Origin: Neoceratodus forsteri | Taxonomy: Eukaryota > Chordata > Ceratodontiformes > Ceratodontidae | Assembly (NCBI GenBank): GCA_016271365.2 | Contig: CM028130.1 | Location: 474,085,501 to 474,149,500, forward strand | DNA: 64,000 nt | Direction of reading: 5' to 3' | Shown here: positions 22,651 through 34,720 of the stretch, piece by piece | How the letters are laid out: every line of letters starts with the position of its first letter | Position numbering within the stretch: the first letter of the stretch is position 1 | The notes under the pieces: model-generated | Database searches by the model: none | What the model was told of the DNA's origin: nothing | Seen by the model: only the letters and a program-made list of their open reading frames with translations | Made by a program: the position numbers and the translations under genes

Positions 22651-24010
22651 AAATGGCCATTCATCTTGCAGGCGTATGTGATGCTCCACACCCTGGACAC
22701 ATCCCACATCCCATTCCTTCAATGAAAACACTTGTTCTGTCTGGGCAAGTCTCTTGCTAATTCTAGCCTTCCATTCAGCTGGCAACAGGGAGACACCAAA
22801 GTCAAACAAGTCTGGGGTCACTCTCTCCTTCTCACCAGGGTGCTTGTTGCTGGGCAATACTGCAGTGTCTGCACAGTGTACCATAGCTAGGGTGCACCCT
22901 CTGTTCACCCGGATCTTCCGATCTGACACATTGTGAATATGGACCATCACTCCTTGTGCATGGGCAAAAAACGAGGTCTGATCTGTCTGGATTGGTGGTA
23001 GTTCAGGCGGATGTTAAAGACCCCATGGCACTTATCGAAAAGAGTAGGGGAATTTCCCCGGTGTCCATCCAAATTTCCCTCATTCACTAAAAAAAAAAAA
23101 TACCACCAATAGATTAATCTGGTTCAAGGTCAGTTGGCATTCATCTGTATCCCCCTCTCCTGGGTCATGCCTGAAAATAGGCAGGATTTGTCTAGTGCAC
23201 TTACCCGGTCAACAAAAACTAAAAAAAAAAAAGATGCTGGGCTTAATGAATAATCCTTCTGGCAATTTTCCATCACCTGGTGCATCCAACATCAGTATTT
23301 TGTTCTTGAAATCTTACTGGACCTCCCCTTGAGTGGTACATTGGGCATGAGGGGCCAGTACCATTGAATCAGGATCCTTCTTCCACACGATCCCCACCGG
23401 TTCATCCTGGTCTACTTCCTCGGGTTTCTGTTGCAAATCATAGGCCCTCTTGATCAAAGCCAGAATTCTCAGGGCCTTCCCAGTCCGTTGCCCTTGTTTC
23501 TCATGACACAGTTGTGCCAGTCTCCCAAACATATGGGCGTTTCTCCCAATTAACACGGGGACCCCATTTTACAGTCTGGTGGGGGGACACACTAGGGCCA
23601 ATGTCTCTACTCACTCCTCTACACCTGTTACAGTTGCAGGAAAAGACAACCAGAGGCAGACACACCCTAGGTAGGGATAAGACTTGTCGCTCAGGCCCCA
23701 CACATGTAGGCCTTCCAAGGATTGCAAAGACACATCAGGTAAGTGTTTGTTATTCTAGTCCTGGAATACAATGATCACTTGCGACCCACTGTCAAGCACA
23801 GCCCGAGTATGAATACCATTGGCAGTCACCGTAGTCTCCGTTGAAGGGCCCACTAGTTTGGACCAGTCTGGTGAGGCAGTAGCAGAGGCCTGGACAGACG
23901 ATTTAGCCACAAAGAAATTTGAGTTAGGGTTTCTCGAACCCTCACTGCGGTCATTTTGGGCACCCCTTGGCCATTGATTTGCTTTTCGGAGCTCCCCTTG
24001 GAGTCTGTTT
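22651..24010 (-). pseudogene. pol: G2 protease and connector
   Basis: The protease site VLDSGSQVIIVF lies near 23760-23800. The connector has VLIGRNAHMFGRLAQ (23555), equivalent to VLVGTNAHIAGWLAQ in G1, and then MVHIHNVSDRKIRVNRG (22945). Between 23030 and 23290 the frame is lost; two runs of 12-13 A (23088-23100 and 23220-23231, plus strand) flank about 120 bp that have no match in G1 and look like a small insertion of unknown type. Confidence 0.7.
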
Positions 24011-25618
24011 ACTACTCTTTCTAAGTCCTTCTGAGACTGGCATTCCCTTTTCATATGGCCATCCTTTCCATAGTTGTGACAAATGATAGACTCCTGGGTC
24101 ATCCTGGGAGACAACATTGTGTGAGGAACTGAAGCAGTAGTAAGAGATTGGGATCTACTATCTGCTTGCAGCAGTGAGAGTGGTGCAATGTGTCTTAACA
24201 ATTCCTTTAGAGTGGCAGTCAATCCAGCGATCTCAGCCTTGGAGCCTTGGAGTCACCCTCGGTATTGGATGCCTGAGGGTGCACCCCCACCCCCATGGTA
24301 GTCACATCCTGAAAGGAACCAGAATCTTGTTCCATGGGGGAAAGCCTTGCAGAGGCACCCATCTTCAACTCTTGGACTTCCTTTAGTAGCTTGTCTTTCC
24401 AATGCTGGGCCCAGGGCGGGAAGTCCTTTGCATTCTCAGAGTGCTCGTTAAGTGCCAACTTTTGCCCTTGAGCCTCACTTGGCTGATCACTCTCGGTCAG
24501 TTGCACAGCAGCAGCAGATATGGGTGCAATTCCCTCAAGGGGTTGCCTTTGCTCAACCCCCCCCCGAATTTCTTTCATTAGCTCGTCATAGGAGGGGGGT
24601 GATTCCACTCGGGTGGCAAGGCTCAACTGAAGCAGTAACAATTCTGAAAAAGGATCAGACTTAAGGATCCAGTCTAGCCTAGTTCAATCTAATTCATTTG
24701 ATGGCAAACTACCCTTTCTAAGGTACTCTTGTGGCAGCTTTTCAAGCCGGGATACATAAACAAACAATGGCTCCCCTGGGTACTGCTGAGTGTTTCTCAC
24801 TCTCCACCACAGATCCTCATCTCAATCCAGGCTCCCATACACATTTTCCAATGCATCAAGATAGTCCTGTGCAGTTGCTTCAGGGTTATTGGCCCACTTG
24901 GCATGGATGGTAGCCAGGGCAGGACCTCAGAGGCTCTCATTCAACCTCTTTCATTTCTCTGCTTCTCAGCATTGCCATTCAAGTACTAGAAGGGCAACAC
25001 AGTCTATCCAGGTCTCCCAGTCATCCTCCCCTTGGGGGGTGGGGAGGGTTCCCGAGAAGATTCTCAGCCTTCGGTAGGAGTCGTGACTAAAGGCAGGTAC
25101 ATATATTGGGGCCAGCATTGGCATGGGCACAGAAGGCGGGGCAGTAACAGATGCTGGAGTGGGAGGGGGTGTTGGAGAAGGAACACCCATAGGTGGCAGG
25201 AATAGTTTCTTAAAGTCCTCTATGGTTTTCCCTTCCTCCAGCAACAACTTAGCAAATTTATCCTCAAAAGTCTCAGATAATGGTGGGAGCTCATCCTCCC
25301 CGGGGCCTTTACTGTCTTTTGTTATCACTCTCCAGGCAGCTGGAACCCCTTCTGGGGCAATAGTCTGTGGCATGTTAGAGCTGTCCACGAGGTCACTGCA
25401 CTCTACCAAGGTATGAATATTTGAGCAATCAAATCAGCCTGTTGACCCACCACCACAGAGTTTTTTAAACATTCAACTTTGGAGAGTGCTCCCTCTACAG
25501 TGTCTTTACTGGTACCAAGGGGAATATCCAGTATAAACAGAACATTTTGGGTGTCAATCTCCCGCCCAGTACACCACCCCACCAACTGGCATACTGCCAT
25601 TTCTACTGGGGTAGCCAT
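24011..25618 (-). pseudogene. gag: G2 gag, PNMA-like
   Basis: Start at 25618 (MATPVEMAVCQLVGWC), followed by REIDTQNVLFILDIP. This W-C-x-G plus ILxIP pattern is that of PNMA-type gag. The capsid part spans 25409-24966 (IYVPAFSHDSYRRLRIFSG...ETWIDCVALLV) and further broken pieces to 24219. The zinc knuckle near 24080 reads CHNYGKDGHMKREC, where a second Cys is expected at the Tyr (TGT to TAT). Several frameshifts. The same layout as G1 gag. Confidence 0.75.
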
Positions 25619-25665
25619 TAATCTTTAACAATAATTCATAATTTTTGGCCACTAGAAGGCACAAA

Positions 25666-25685
25666 ATCCCAGCGGTGAGCCTCCA
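25666..25685 (-). other. G2 primer-binding site (tRNA-Thr-like)
   Basis: On the minus strand TGGAGGCTCACCGCTGGGAT lies three bases after the 5' LTR. It resembles the 3' end complement of tRNA-Thr(AGT) with a small insertion, and resembles the G1 site. Confidence 0.6.
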
Positions 25686-26684
25686 AAATGTAACCCCTAG
25701 GTGGCGCTATCCCAAGGGCTACTACCCCTGCCTGCTTGGCTAGTAGCAGGTTAAGGGGCCTAAGTTCTGAAACGGGTGCCTCCACCTGGAGGGTCAGGGT
25801 TGGTAGTGGTCAAGCTAACCTGGGCACAGCCCTCCGGGACACTGAAACCCCCCCATCTTTCCTTACTAGTGGCCAGAACAATGCACAATAATCACTTTCA
25901 CAATACCCCTGATACACCACACAAGTACCCACACTGTTTGCACTTACCACCAGGACTTTCCTCTGGGCTGGCCCTGGGGACCTCCTGTAAAACAAGGTTA
26001 TACACAGCAAATAACAGCAGTACAGTACTCTTGCACAAACTGGAGCCACAGTCAGGGTAAATACAAAAAAAAGAGTTAGATCTGATTTATTTAAGGGGCT
26101 TAAACAAGGGAGGGATTTAATCAGGTTAATTTGCTTAAAGGCTCTATCAATCAAACAGTTATGCATGCACTTCACGGTCCATAAACAGTCACACACTCTG
26201 AGTACCCAGATGGAGAATGGTGGGCTAGCCAGGAAGAAAAAATTACTCACCTTAATAATTGTGTTTTTTCTAATGGAGTCTTGCTGTATTCTGACACTCT
26301 GCAGTTAGGTCCAGCCTTTAAACTGCTCCGGAGAGTAGAGGGTTAATTCTCTTTGCAATGCATAGAACATTGAGTTTGAGCTTGGTTGAGGTCTCTGTCT
26401 CTAGCACTTTGAAACCCAACTGCCAGATTCTTACAAGCAAACACTCACTGACTATGTGGAAATTGTAAAATTTTTAACTAGCCAACTGGCAACAAAAAGT
26501 TTTGGATTCCCAAAGGAAGACTCAAGTCAGGAAACCCAAAACAAAAAACCTATCCAAAATAAAGATTATAATACAAACACCCAGGTAAAAAGGAGGGTGT
26601 GCTGAAGACACCCTTGGGGTGCAACACTGCTCCTGCCCACCCACTTCCCAAAAACAGGTTCTGAGAGGGGAGGCAGGGAGGGAG

Positions 26685-26782
26685 GTCAGAATACAGCAAG
26701 ACTCCATTAGAAGAAACACAGTTACTAAGGTCATTTTTTCTTCAAACAACATGAAGTCTTGCTGTATTCTGACAATCTGCAG
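26685..26782. other. D2 internal complementary region
   Basis: Reverse complement of the D2 left end followed by the reverse complement of its right end, with one shared TTC at 26741-26743. A 4-bp deletion relative to the left terminus is present (GGTCATTTTTTC against GGTGAGTAATTTTTTC in D3). Confidence 0.9.
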
Positions 26783-26819
26783 ACTACCAAGCAGTACCTC
26801 CATGGAGGAGGGACAGAAC

Positions 26820-27880
26820 CTACTTTGGGAATAGGCTCTGAAGTACTGCTGTGCCAAACCGAGCATCACTTCTAGCCTGGATATCCAGAGAGTAATGCTT
26901 GGTAAAGGTATGAACTGTTTTCCAGGTGGCTGCTTGACACATTTCTAACAGAGGGATATACCTGGCAGCAGCCAGGGAAGCAGCTGTACCTCTTGTGGAA
27001 TGAGCCCTCAGGCCTGAGGGTGGAATTTTTCCCATTTCTCAAAGCAGAATTGTATACAAGAAACAATCCACCTGGCAATAGTTCTCTTGGTGGCAGGTTT
27101 GCCCTTTCCCACTTCCCCATAAGTGAGGAACAACTGGGGGGACTCAAACCTGTGACCCTTGGTACGCTCTATGTAGTAGCTAGGGTATCTTTTAACATCT
27201 AAACTGTGTAGACTCCTCTCCCCTAAGGAAGAATGATCAGTGAGAATGATCAGTGAAGAAAACAGGGAAAGGCATGAACTGATTCAAATGGAAGTCTGAA
27301 ACCACTTTGGGCAAGAACCTCCTATTGGTTCTAAGGACCGCTTTATCTCTATGGAAGGAGATAAATCAGGTTCCACTGACAGGGCTTGTAATTCACTGAT
27401 ACATCTGGCAGAGGTAATGGCTACTAAAAACACAGTTTTCCAAGTCAAGTACTTAAGCTCTGCTGAGGACACAGGCTCAAATGGGGGTTGCATAAGTTCA
27501 GCAATGCAAACATTTAAGTCCCAGGCAGGGGCAGGATCCCTAAAGGGAGTATTGGTATGAAGCAATCCCTTGAAAAATTTATAGAATACAGGGTGAGATG
27601 ACAGTGAGGAAGGCTTTCCCACTGACAGAAAAGCAGAAACAGCTGACAAGTGTACCTTGAGGGTAGCTGGTCTGAGGCCTTGACCATTAAGATGGACCAT
27701 ATAATCCAGAACTGTAGGCAGTTCAGCAGTGTCTGGGGATATATGCTTCCTGGAACATCAAATGCTGAATCTCTTCCATTTGGAGTCATAAGTCTTTCTG
27801 GTGGCAGGTTTCGAGAGGCTTTGAGAATGTCCAGCACCCCTTTGGACGGATGCAAATCTGCATACTCTAGCTCTTGAAGA
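26820..27880 (-). pseudogene. D2 tyrosine recombinase, inactive
   Basis: The N-terminal helical domain runs from SKGVLDILKASRNLPPE to YMVHLNGQGLRPATLKVHLSA (27880-27620). In box I, where D1 and D3 have SARRISEL or SARRIGEL, D2 reads SARCISEL (near 27400); the catalytic Arg is now Cys through a CGT-to-TGT change. The C-terminal part (27035-26820) keeps box II HSTR (LRAHSTRGTAASLAA) and the nucleophile region TFTKHYSLDI. Frameshifts occur between 27280 and 27035. Inactivity is inferred from the Arg loss and the breaks. Confidence 0.88.
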
Positions 27881-29770
27881 GCCATGCCTTGAGATTGAGG
27901 GACCGAAGATTGGGGTACCAAATCCTCCCCTGAGAGGAGGTTAACAGGTTGCAATTCCTGGGAAGAGACAGGGGAAGATGGACTGCTAGGGACAGTAAGA
28001 AGGGGTTCCAGGGCTGCCTGGCCCAATCTGGAGGAATCAGAATCACTTTGCAAGGTTGTGACCTCACTTTGACCAGAACCTTGAACAGTAGAGGAAAGGG
28101 AGGGAAGGCATAGAGAAATTTCCCTTCCCAGTTCAACATCAGATCATCCAGAGGGACTGTGCCCAAGACTAGAGGTCTGCAATAAAACAGAGGAAGTTGG
28201 TGATTGTCTGGGGCTGCAAAGAGATCTATCTCTGGAGTGCCCCACCTTGAGAAAATCACATTTAACACCAGAGGGTACAGAGACCATTCGTGATGGCCCT
28301 GGGAGATCCTGCTCAGTGCATCTGCTAGCACATTGTCCTTTCCTGGAAGGTGGACTGCTATCAGAGAGGTCTGCAGAGAATAGGCCAGGGACCACAATTT
28401 CATGGCTTCTGTGCACAAGGCCATGGACCGAGTGCCTCCCTGCTTGCTGGTTGATGTACCACATGGTGGTGGTGTTGTTGTCTGTTCTGACCTGAACCAC
28501 CTTGTTCTGCACTGACTGAGAGAAAGCTTGCAGGGCCAGAAAAACTGCCCTGAGTTCCAGGAGATTGATATGAAGAAGGGATTCCTGAGGGGACCACAGT
28601 CCCTGGGCTGTGACAGCCCCCAGATGGGCTCCCAACCCCCAAAAGTGAAGCATCCATTGTAAGGACCACCGAATGAGACTGAGTGACAAAAGGGACCCCT
28701 TGCCTTAAATTGTCCTGATCCTGCCACCATTGAAGAGCTTGGATCAGTGTCCGAGTCACTGGAATCAGTTTGGTATGAGGATCCTTCCTTTGGGACCAAA
28801 AGGCTCTCAGATGGAACTGAATGTCCCTCATCTGAAATCTTGCCCCTTGGACCACTGCTGTAGAAGCTACCATGTGGCCCAAGAGCTGAAGGAAATGCCT
28901 TGCTGGTTGGGACACCTGAAGGCTGAAGGAAGAAGCCAGTCCTATAAGAACTCTTGCCCTTTCCAGTGGGAGAAAGGATCTTGCTTTGACAGTATCTAGC
29001 TCTGCCCCTATAAAGGTAAGAAGCTGCACCGGTTCGAGAACTGACTTGGGGAGGTTGAGAAGAAATCCCAGGGAAGTGAGCACTTGCTGGGTCACTTGCA
29101 GGTCTGACTTGACTTGGTCTCGAGACTGACCCACTAGGAGCTAGTCGTCCAGATATGGAAAAGTGGAAATCTTTTGCCTTCTTAAAAAGGCAACCACTAC
29201 TGCCAGGCTCTTTGTGAAAACCCTTGGAGCTGATGTTAGACCAAAGAGCATGGCTTTGAACTGATAATGACCTGAGGGCAACTTGAACCTGAGGTACTTT
29301 CTGTGGGAGCACCTGATAGGGATGTGAAAATAGGCATCTTTGAGGTCCAGGGAGGCTAGCCAGTCCCCTGGTCTTAGAGAGGGAATAATTATTCCCAGAG
29401 TCACCATCTTGAACCTTGGTTTTAAAAGATGTTTGTTCAGGTATCTTAAATCTAGGATGGGTCGCCACTCCCCTGTCTTTTTTGGGGGTAAGGAAGTACC
29501 TGGAGTATAGACCTTTGCCCTGGTGTAGGGTAGGAACTCTCTCTATGGCTCTTAAGCCAGAAGAGATGAAACGTCTGCCTCTAGGGCAAGGGTTTCAGAG
29601 AGACCTGCAGATGGAAAAGATCTGGCTCTCATCTTTAGAAATTTTTTGAAGCTTAGAACCAGTCCCTGGCTTACTACTTCCAGGACCCACTAGTCTGAAG
29701 TAACAGACATCCAGTCCTGGATGAAGTAAGCCAGCCTGCCCCCTACAGGGATAGGAGAGTCGACTTGGGC
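27881..29770 (-). pseudogene. pol: D2 RT/RNase H/methyltransferase
   Basis: RT motifs: DWLASLDLKDAYFHIPIR, SGHYQFKAMLFGLTSAPRVF, then PYLDD followed at once by a TAG stop where D3 has Trp (near 29145). RNase H follows (VVLTMDASLLGVGSPSG near 28640; HINLLELRAVFLALQAF near 28550; VRTDNNTTTMWYINQ; PGKDNVLADALSR near 28300). The methyltransferase-like domain has EIDLFAAPDNHQLPLF and KFLYAFPPFPLLFKVL (28230-28070), as in known DIRS elements. Several frameshifts exchange the reading frame. Confidence 0.85.
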
Positions 29771-29777
29771 AGACCCA

Positions 29778-31386
29778 TCAGGGTGTCTGCTTGGCAGGGG
29801 CCTTAGGCTGAGGAGTGGATGTAGCCCTGCTCATCCCCCTTCTGCCCCTTTCTCTGAAGAACCCCCTCTGTGAAAAGGGAGAAGAGGTCTGTGCTTGGTA
29901 GAAAGGCCTATGAAAAGGTCTGCCCCTTCCCCTAGATTGCTGCCTTTGAGGAGTTGCCTGCCTCTCCTTGGCCTGAGCACTCCTATAAGTGGTCCCGTAC
30001 TCATCCATTTTCTTCATGTAATTCTCTGTCTGCTCCCCAAACAGAGAATTACCCAACACAGGGAAATCCATGTCCTTAGCCCGGGTGTCCTGTGAGTATA
30101 TCTGAGCCAAGCCATCCTCCAAAGAGCCACATATGTAGCCATGACTCTTGATGACACATCATTGGAGTCCACAGCAGCATGAAATTGTACCTTTGATGCC
30201 TCAATCCCACCTGCAGCCACCTCCTCCAACTCCTTGGCCAGCTGGGGGGAGGCCTGTTTAGCCAGTGCCAGTACAGTGTCCCACCTGGACTTCTGGTACC
30301 TGGCTATATAGGCCATATAGTTAGCCTGCCTGAGTCCCAGGGAGGATGCCACGTACTGTTTCTTTGCCATGGCATCCATCTTCCTGGAGTCTTTGTCTGG
30401 GGGGTGTGAAGCCAATGGAACATTTGCCTTGTCACAGGCTGCAGCCTGCACTACCCCAACATGGCTGCATTGCTGGTAGAAATACTTCATATCTGAGCCT
30501 GATAAGGTTTACCTCTTGTCCATCCTTCTATCAACAGGAGGTACAGAATTAGGAGACTTTAAGATTTTTTGTGTCTGCTTCCCAAAGGACTTATGACGGG
30601 GAATAGACAGTCTCCTGGACTCTGGGATGTCCATCATTTCAACAAAATCAGGATCCTTCTGATCCTCTACAGCCTCCTCCATAGGAAGCTGGAGGGTTTC
30701 AGCCACTTTTCTGTAAAACAGATAGTGGAGAAGGGACTCAGAGAGCCTAGGAAGGGAAATACCAGAAGGTCTGTCTGAGGAGATGTCCGGTTCCACAGGC
30801 ACATCCAGACTTTCACCATCATCAGCATCATCTTCAAAATCCCCCTCCTCCTCAATCTCCGGTTCATGAAAGTTTTAAGGGGTATAATCTTGAACCGGGG
30901 GAACCGACCGAACTGAACCCCTGCCAAAGGGTGCCGGATCGGTCAGAACTGGACGAAGCGATTCAACAATCCGAATCACTCTGGCTATTTCCTCGGCGGT
31001 CGGAACATGAACCTCTGGATCCGAACCGGTCGATTTCTCTTTGTGTTTTCTTTTTGTAGGAACCAATCCCTCAGGATCGGCTCTCCTCTTGCCCATAGAA
31101 GTATCGCCCTGGTCAGAGGGCACTCCTTCTAGTTCAGTCAGAACCGAATCGGGCTGGCCATTCGGGTCAGCGGACTTCTCAGCTTCCTTTTCCCTAAGTC
31201 TACCTAATCTTTTTTCCAGGGTACACTTAGGAAAGTTTTTACATATTTGGCAGTCTGTATCGAGGTAGTCAAACCCCAGACGATAAACACAGGTGGTGTG
31301 GGGATTGGCCTTAGCAAAAACCTCCCCACACTCACTGCAGTGTTGAAACCCAGTGGGCCCGTTTTTTTTCTTGGGTTTCTCGACAT
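29778..31386 (-). pseudogene. gag: D2 gag-like ORF
   Basis: Start chosen at 31386 (MSRNPRKKTG) because D3 starts the same way (MSEKPKKKNW). A Cys/His cluster follows in a shifted frame. Next are a basic stretch (GKRRADPEGLVPTKRKHKEK), a helical middle block (SLGLRQANYMAYIARYQKS, 30390-30340) and an RG-rich C terminus (GRGRPFHRPFYQ, 29930) ending at PAKQTP (29778). Basic and RG-rich ends suggest nucleic-acid binding. Two or more frameshifts. Confidence 0.75.
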
Positions 31387-33295
31387 GGCCAACCTAACCA
31401 AACTTACCCTTTTTTCAGCAACCACCAGGCAAGACTCCCTTATCGGTTTCTAATCATGTTACGAGTATTGGAAAAAGACGGTGAAACACGTTTTTTTTTT
31501 AAACCGATAAGGACCAGTAACCACACACTAAGGAAAAAAACACAAGCTCAATATAATGGATCGGTTCAGCTGAACCAATCGAAAATACAAGTTTACAATT
31601 TCCACAAATAAACAGAGAAACTATTTAAAGTACTCATGGTACCGCAGACAGAGCCTGAACCAACAATGCGGAAATAAATTCGGAATGAAACAGACAACTT
31701 TAACCGACTTTGAACCGAGCAGAAGGAGAAATCTCCGGAGCGACTGTTCAGTGAGGTGGAGTAAAGAATCTGACAGTTGGGTTTCAAAGTGCTGCAGACA
31801 GAGACCTCAACCAAGCTTGAGCTCAACATTCTATGCACTGCATAGAAAATTAACCCTCTACTCTCCTGGGCAGTTTAAAGGCTGGTGCTAACTGCAGATT
31901 GTCAGAATACAGCAAGACTTCATGTTGTTTGAATGTTGCAGCTGGTTGGGGCCCTGTGATGGAAGAAAACAACATGCACAACACACACTATGTGTAATCT
32001 GGAGCCCGAGGGCTCAGTTCGTGAAAAGAAAACAACAAAACAATCAAATGACACACTTTTAGATTAGGCTGTTGTTACAGGGAGCTACCCTGATGATTAC
32101 TCATGATACCCAAGACTGGACACAGGCGGGACAAAAATCGAGACAGCAGGTGGTTAATCTGGAGTGCCAGAAGAAGCAGAGCCCACATGTTTCACCGAGG
32201 CATCGTTCCTGTTCAAGCGTGGAGCAGGTGGCTGATCTCCAAGCAGGTCTCTTGTCAGTGGCTTTCTCTGTGCAATGGGGTAGTCTGGCAGGGCCAGAGT
32301 GGCATGGCCCAGGCTGAATGGAAATGAATGCGGATTCAGTCCGATTAGGCTGGATAAAGCTTCCAGCAAGCAGAACACAGTTCACACAGTGGGAATCAAA
32401 TCATGACCCACTTTCAATACACAGTACATTTACATGTAAGGAAATTCTACTGTACCAGGCAAACCGCTCTCCGGTCTTGATCACAAAGTCTCTGCACAAA
32501 CTGAGGATTCAAAAGCAGCTGGAAATCCTGACAGGCCAATCACATTCAGCAAATCTTTGATCTTCTTCAGGTTAAAGCCCAGTCACAGTCCAGTGGCTTA
32601 AATAGTCCTCACAACTTGGATTCAGTCCGAATAAACTCTATTTTCCCTCTCAGGGACAGCAGGCAGACAGGCAGGCCAAAACTCAGCCCTTTCACAGTTC
32701 TCCATGCAAAACTATGTAGAACTGCTGCTCAAAATCACTTGAGCTATTACTTCTTCACTTCTCAGCTCAAAACTGAAACTAGCTGCAGCAGCCTGGGAAA
32801 TTCCCCAAGATCCAAAAGGTTCAGTTGGCTGATCCTCCTGTCAGTCACAACAAAGGCTCCCCTTTCAGGTGCAAAAAGGCTCAAAAAGCCCCAAACTACA
32901 ATTCCTACATATTTTGACTGCAGACAGCTCCTGTAGTCCAGCTGTATTTTAGGTCCCACCAGTACTGATTGGTCCAATTTGTAGTCCAGGACCAAGATAG
33001 TGGAGATAAACAAAACAGTCCTTGCTGCAAAGAAGGCAGGTTAGACAAACTACATCATTATTATCACTCTAAATGAATTTCAGCAAATAGTTACATCTTT
33101 CAACAGAGCTCCCTCTCAGATTACTTATGACTGCAATCCAGGCAGCTCTTAAAGAGACAGTACACAGAGGCTATGCAGGCACTCTCTGGCAATCACATTT
33201 AAACTGCTAAAACGCACGACACCAGCCTGGCAGTGAGCATTTAGGCAAGCTCAAGGAAGACTTTTCGGGAACCTCCATTTGTAGGGGGGGTTACA

Positions 33296-33299
33296 TGAA
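33296..33299 (+). repeat. G2 target-site duplication, right copy
   Basis: TGAA, partner of TGAG at 10393-10396. Confidence 0.75.
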
Positions 33300-34720
33300 G
33301 ATGTGCCACGCCTGGTGGACAGTTTAGGAGCCTCTGGGAGCTGTCTCCCCATAGCGTATTGCCACTTAACTGCTTTGGACATGAGGTCCCTGCTACAGCT
33401 AACCACTAAAGATCTGATAAGGAGCAGTGGACTAGCCCAGCCATTGGAGAAATTATGCAAGTTTTACAGAGAAAGGGGTGATCCAGCACAAGTAACCACA
33501 AGAGATACTGATGCTCAACTGATGCTAAGAGAGTGGTCAAAGCTGAACATATAGAATGGTTTGCTGTACAGAGAGGTGCAAGATAAGCAGATAAGCAGGA
33601 GTGCCCAGAGAACAATTGGTGTTGCCAGACCGATTCCATCAAACTGTATTGAAGGCTCTCCATGATAACATGGGCCACTTGGGCAGTTAAAACACACACT
33701 AGACCTGGTTCATAGTAGATTTTATTGGCCCAAAATGGGGGAGGATGTGGATCAATACTGCAAGACTTATCATCGGTGCATGCAAAGGAAAGCTCTTCCC
33801 CAAGAGGCAGCCCCACTAGTCAACATTGTCACAAATGCTCCTATGCAGCTGGTGTATATCGACTCCCTTACCTTGGTACCGGACTCCAAAAATATTTCAA
33901 ACATACTAGTGGTCACCGATCATTTTGCGTGGTATGCCCAAGCCTATCCCACCAAAGATCAGAAGGCATCTACTGTGGCCAAGGTGCTGGTCGAGAAGTT
34001 CTTTGTACATTATGGGGTGCCACAGAGGATTCACTCATATCAAGGCAGTGATTTTGAGAGTAGGCTTATAAAAGAACTATTGTCTCTATGGGGAGTCAGA
34101 AAATCCTGAACAATCCCTTACCATCCCCAAGGTAACCCCCAGCCTGAAAGATTCAACCAAACCCTACTAGACATACTGGACACCTTGGACCCCAGAGACA
34201 AGAGTACCTGGAGTCAACGAGTTAGCACCCTGGTTCATGCCTACAACTGTACCAGAAATGATGTCACCGGGTTCTCACCATACTGCCTCATGTTTGAGAA
34301 GGAGGCCCACTTGCAAGTTGACCTGTGCTTCGGGGTATCAGCAGATGGCATTAAAGAGGGTGACTACTTACAGTATGTGCGCAAGTTAAAACAACAACTG
34401 TGTGACACCTATCATTTAGCCTCTGAGATGGCCAACAAGAGGAACCAAGCCAACAAGGAGAGATATGATAAAAAAATCTGAGCATAAGACTTGATGCCAT
34501 GTGACAGGGTCCCACTTAGAAGACTGGGTATGCCAGGAAAGCATAAGATCACTAATCACTGGGGAAACACATCATATGCAGTACTGGAGAAGCTGGAGGG
34601 ATTGCCTGTATATAAGAGTCAGCCAGAAGGGGAAACTCGAGGATGGAAAGTGTTCCATAGAAACCATCTACTGCCCATTCAGACAAGGTGGTCAGCTCAG
34701 CCTCTGATACAGTAGATCCT
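33300..34720 (+). pseudogene. pol: G1 pol, 3' part: linker and integrase
   Basis: The frame continues from the G2 insertion (DVPRLVDSLG). The integrase core at 33735-34109 has VYIDSLTL, but the second catalytic position reads HSYQGSDF where G2 has HSDQGRDF, an Asp-to-Tyr change. The third, NPQPERFNQT, is present after a stop at 34109. The zinc-binding part is degraded (CKTYHRC). The C-terminal domain follows at 34185-34481 and 34491-34715 (YLQYVRKLKQQL; VLEKLEGLPVYKSQPEG). Stops and frameshifts throughout. Confidence 0.82.

Larger units (their letters stand above)
26233..31933 (-). mobile_element. D2: DIRS retrotransposon in the G2 LTR
   Basis: A 5.7-kb element beginning GAAGAAAAAATTACTC and ending CATGTTGTTTGAA. 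Inverted terminal repeats of about 200 bp share TCTTGCTGTATTCTGAC (26233-26440 and about 31740-31933). The internal complementary region is at 26685-26782. Gag, RT/RNase H/MT and tyrosine recombinase are read on the minus strand. It is the same family as D3. The insertion point is defined exactly by the intact G2 LTR. Confidence 0.92.
10397..33295 (-). mobile_element. G2: Ty3/gypsy element inserted in G1
   Basis: A minus-strand gypsy element bounded by two LTRs of about 1.9 kb (10397-12303 and 25689-33295, the latter split by D2). LTR ends are TGTAACCCC and GGGGGTTACA. The 5' LTR is on the right. A primer site lies at 25666-25685 and a polypurine tract at 12304-12316. Coding order is gag, protease, RT, RNase H, integrase, tail. 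It is interrupted by a foldback element (12870-13142), the Gmr1-like element G3 and D2. Over the first 120 aligned bases the two LTRs differ at only about half a dozen positions by eye, so G2 is moderately young compared with G1. Confidence 0.9.
25689..33295 (-). repeat. G2 5' LTR, split by D2
   Basis: Two parts, 25689-26232 and 31934-33295, match the intact LTR at 10397-12303. The break point in the intact copy is CCAGGAACGTTGC, in which D2 has been placed at GAA. Without D2 the length is about 1.9 kb, the same as the other LTR. Confidence 0.9.

Noticed and set aside
23088..23231. Splice acceptor sites (minus-strand poly(T) followed by AG)
   Set aside because: They arise from A runs in an apparent insertion inside a retrotransposon; no donor site or conserved exon boundary was found.
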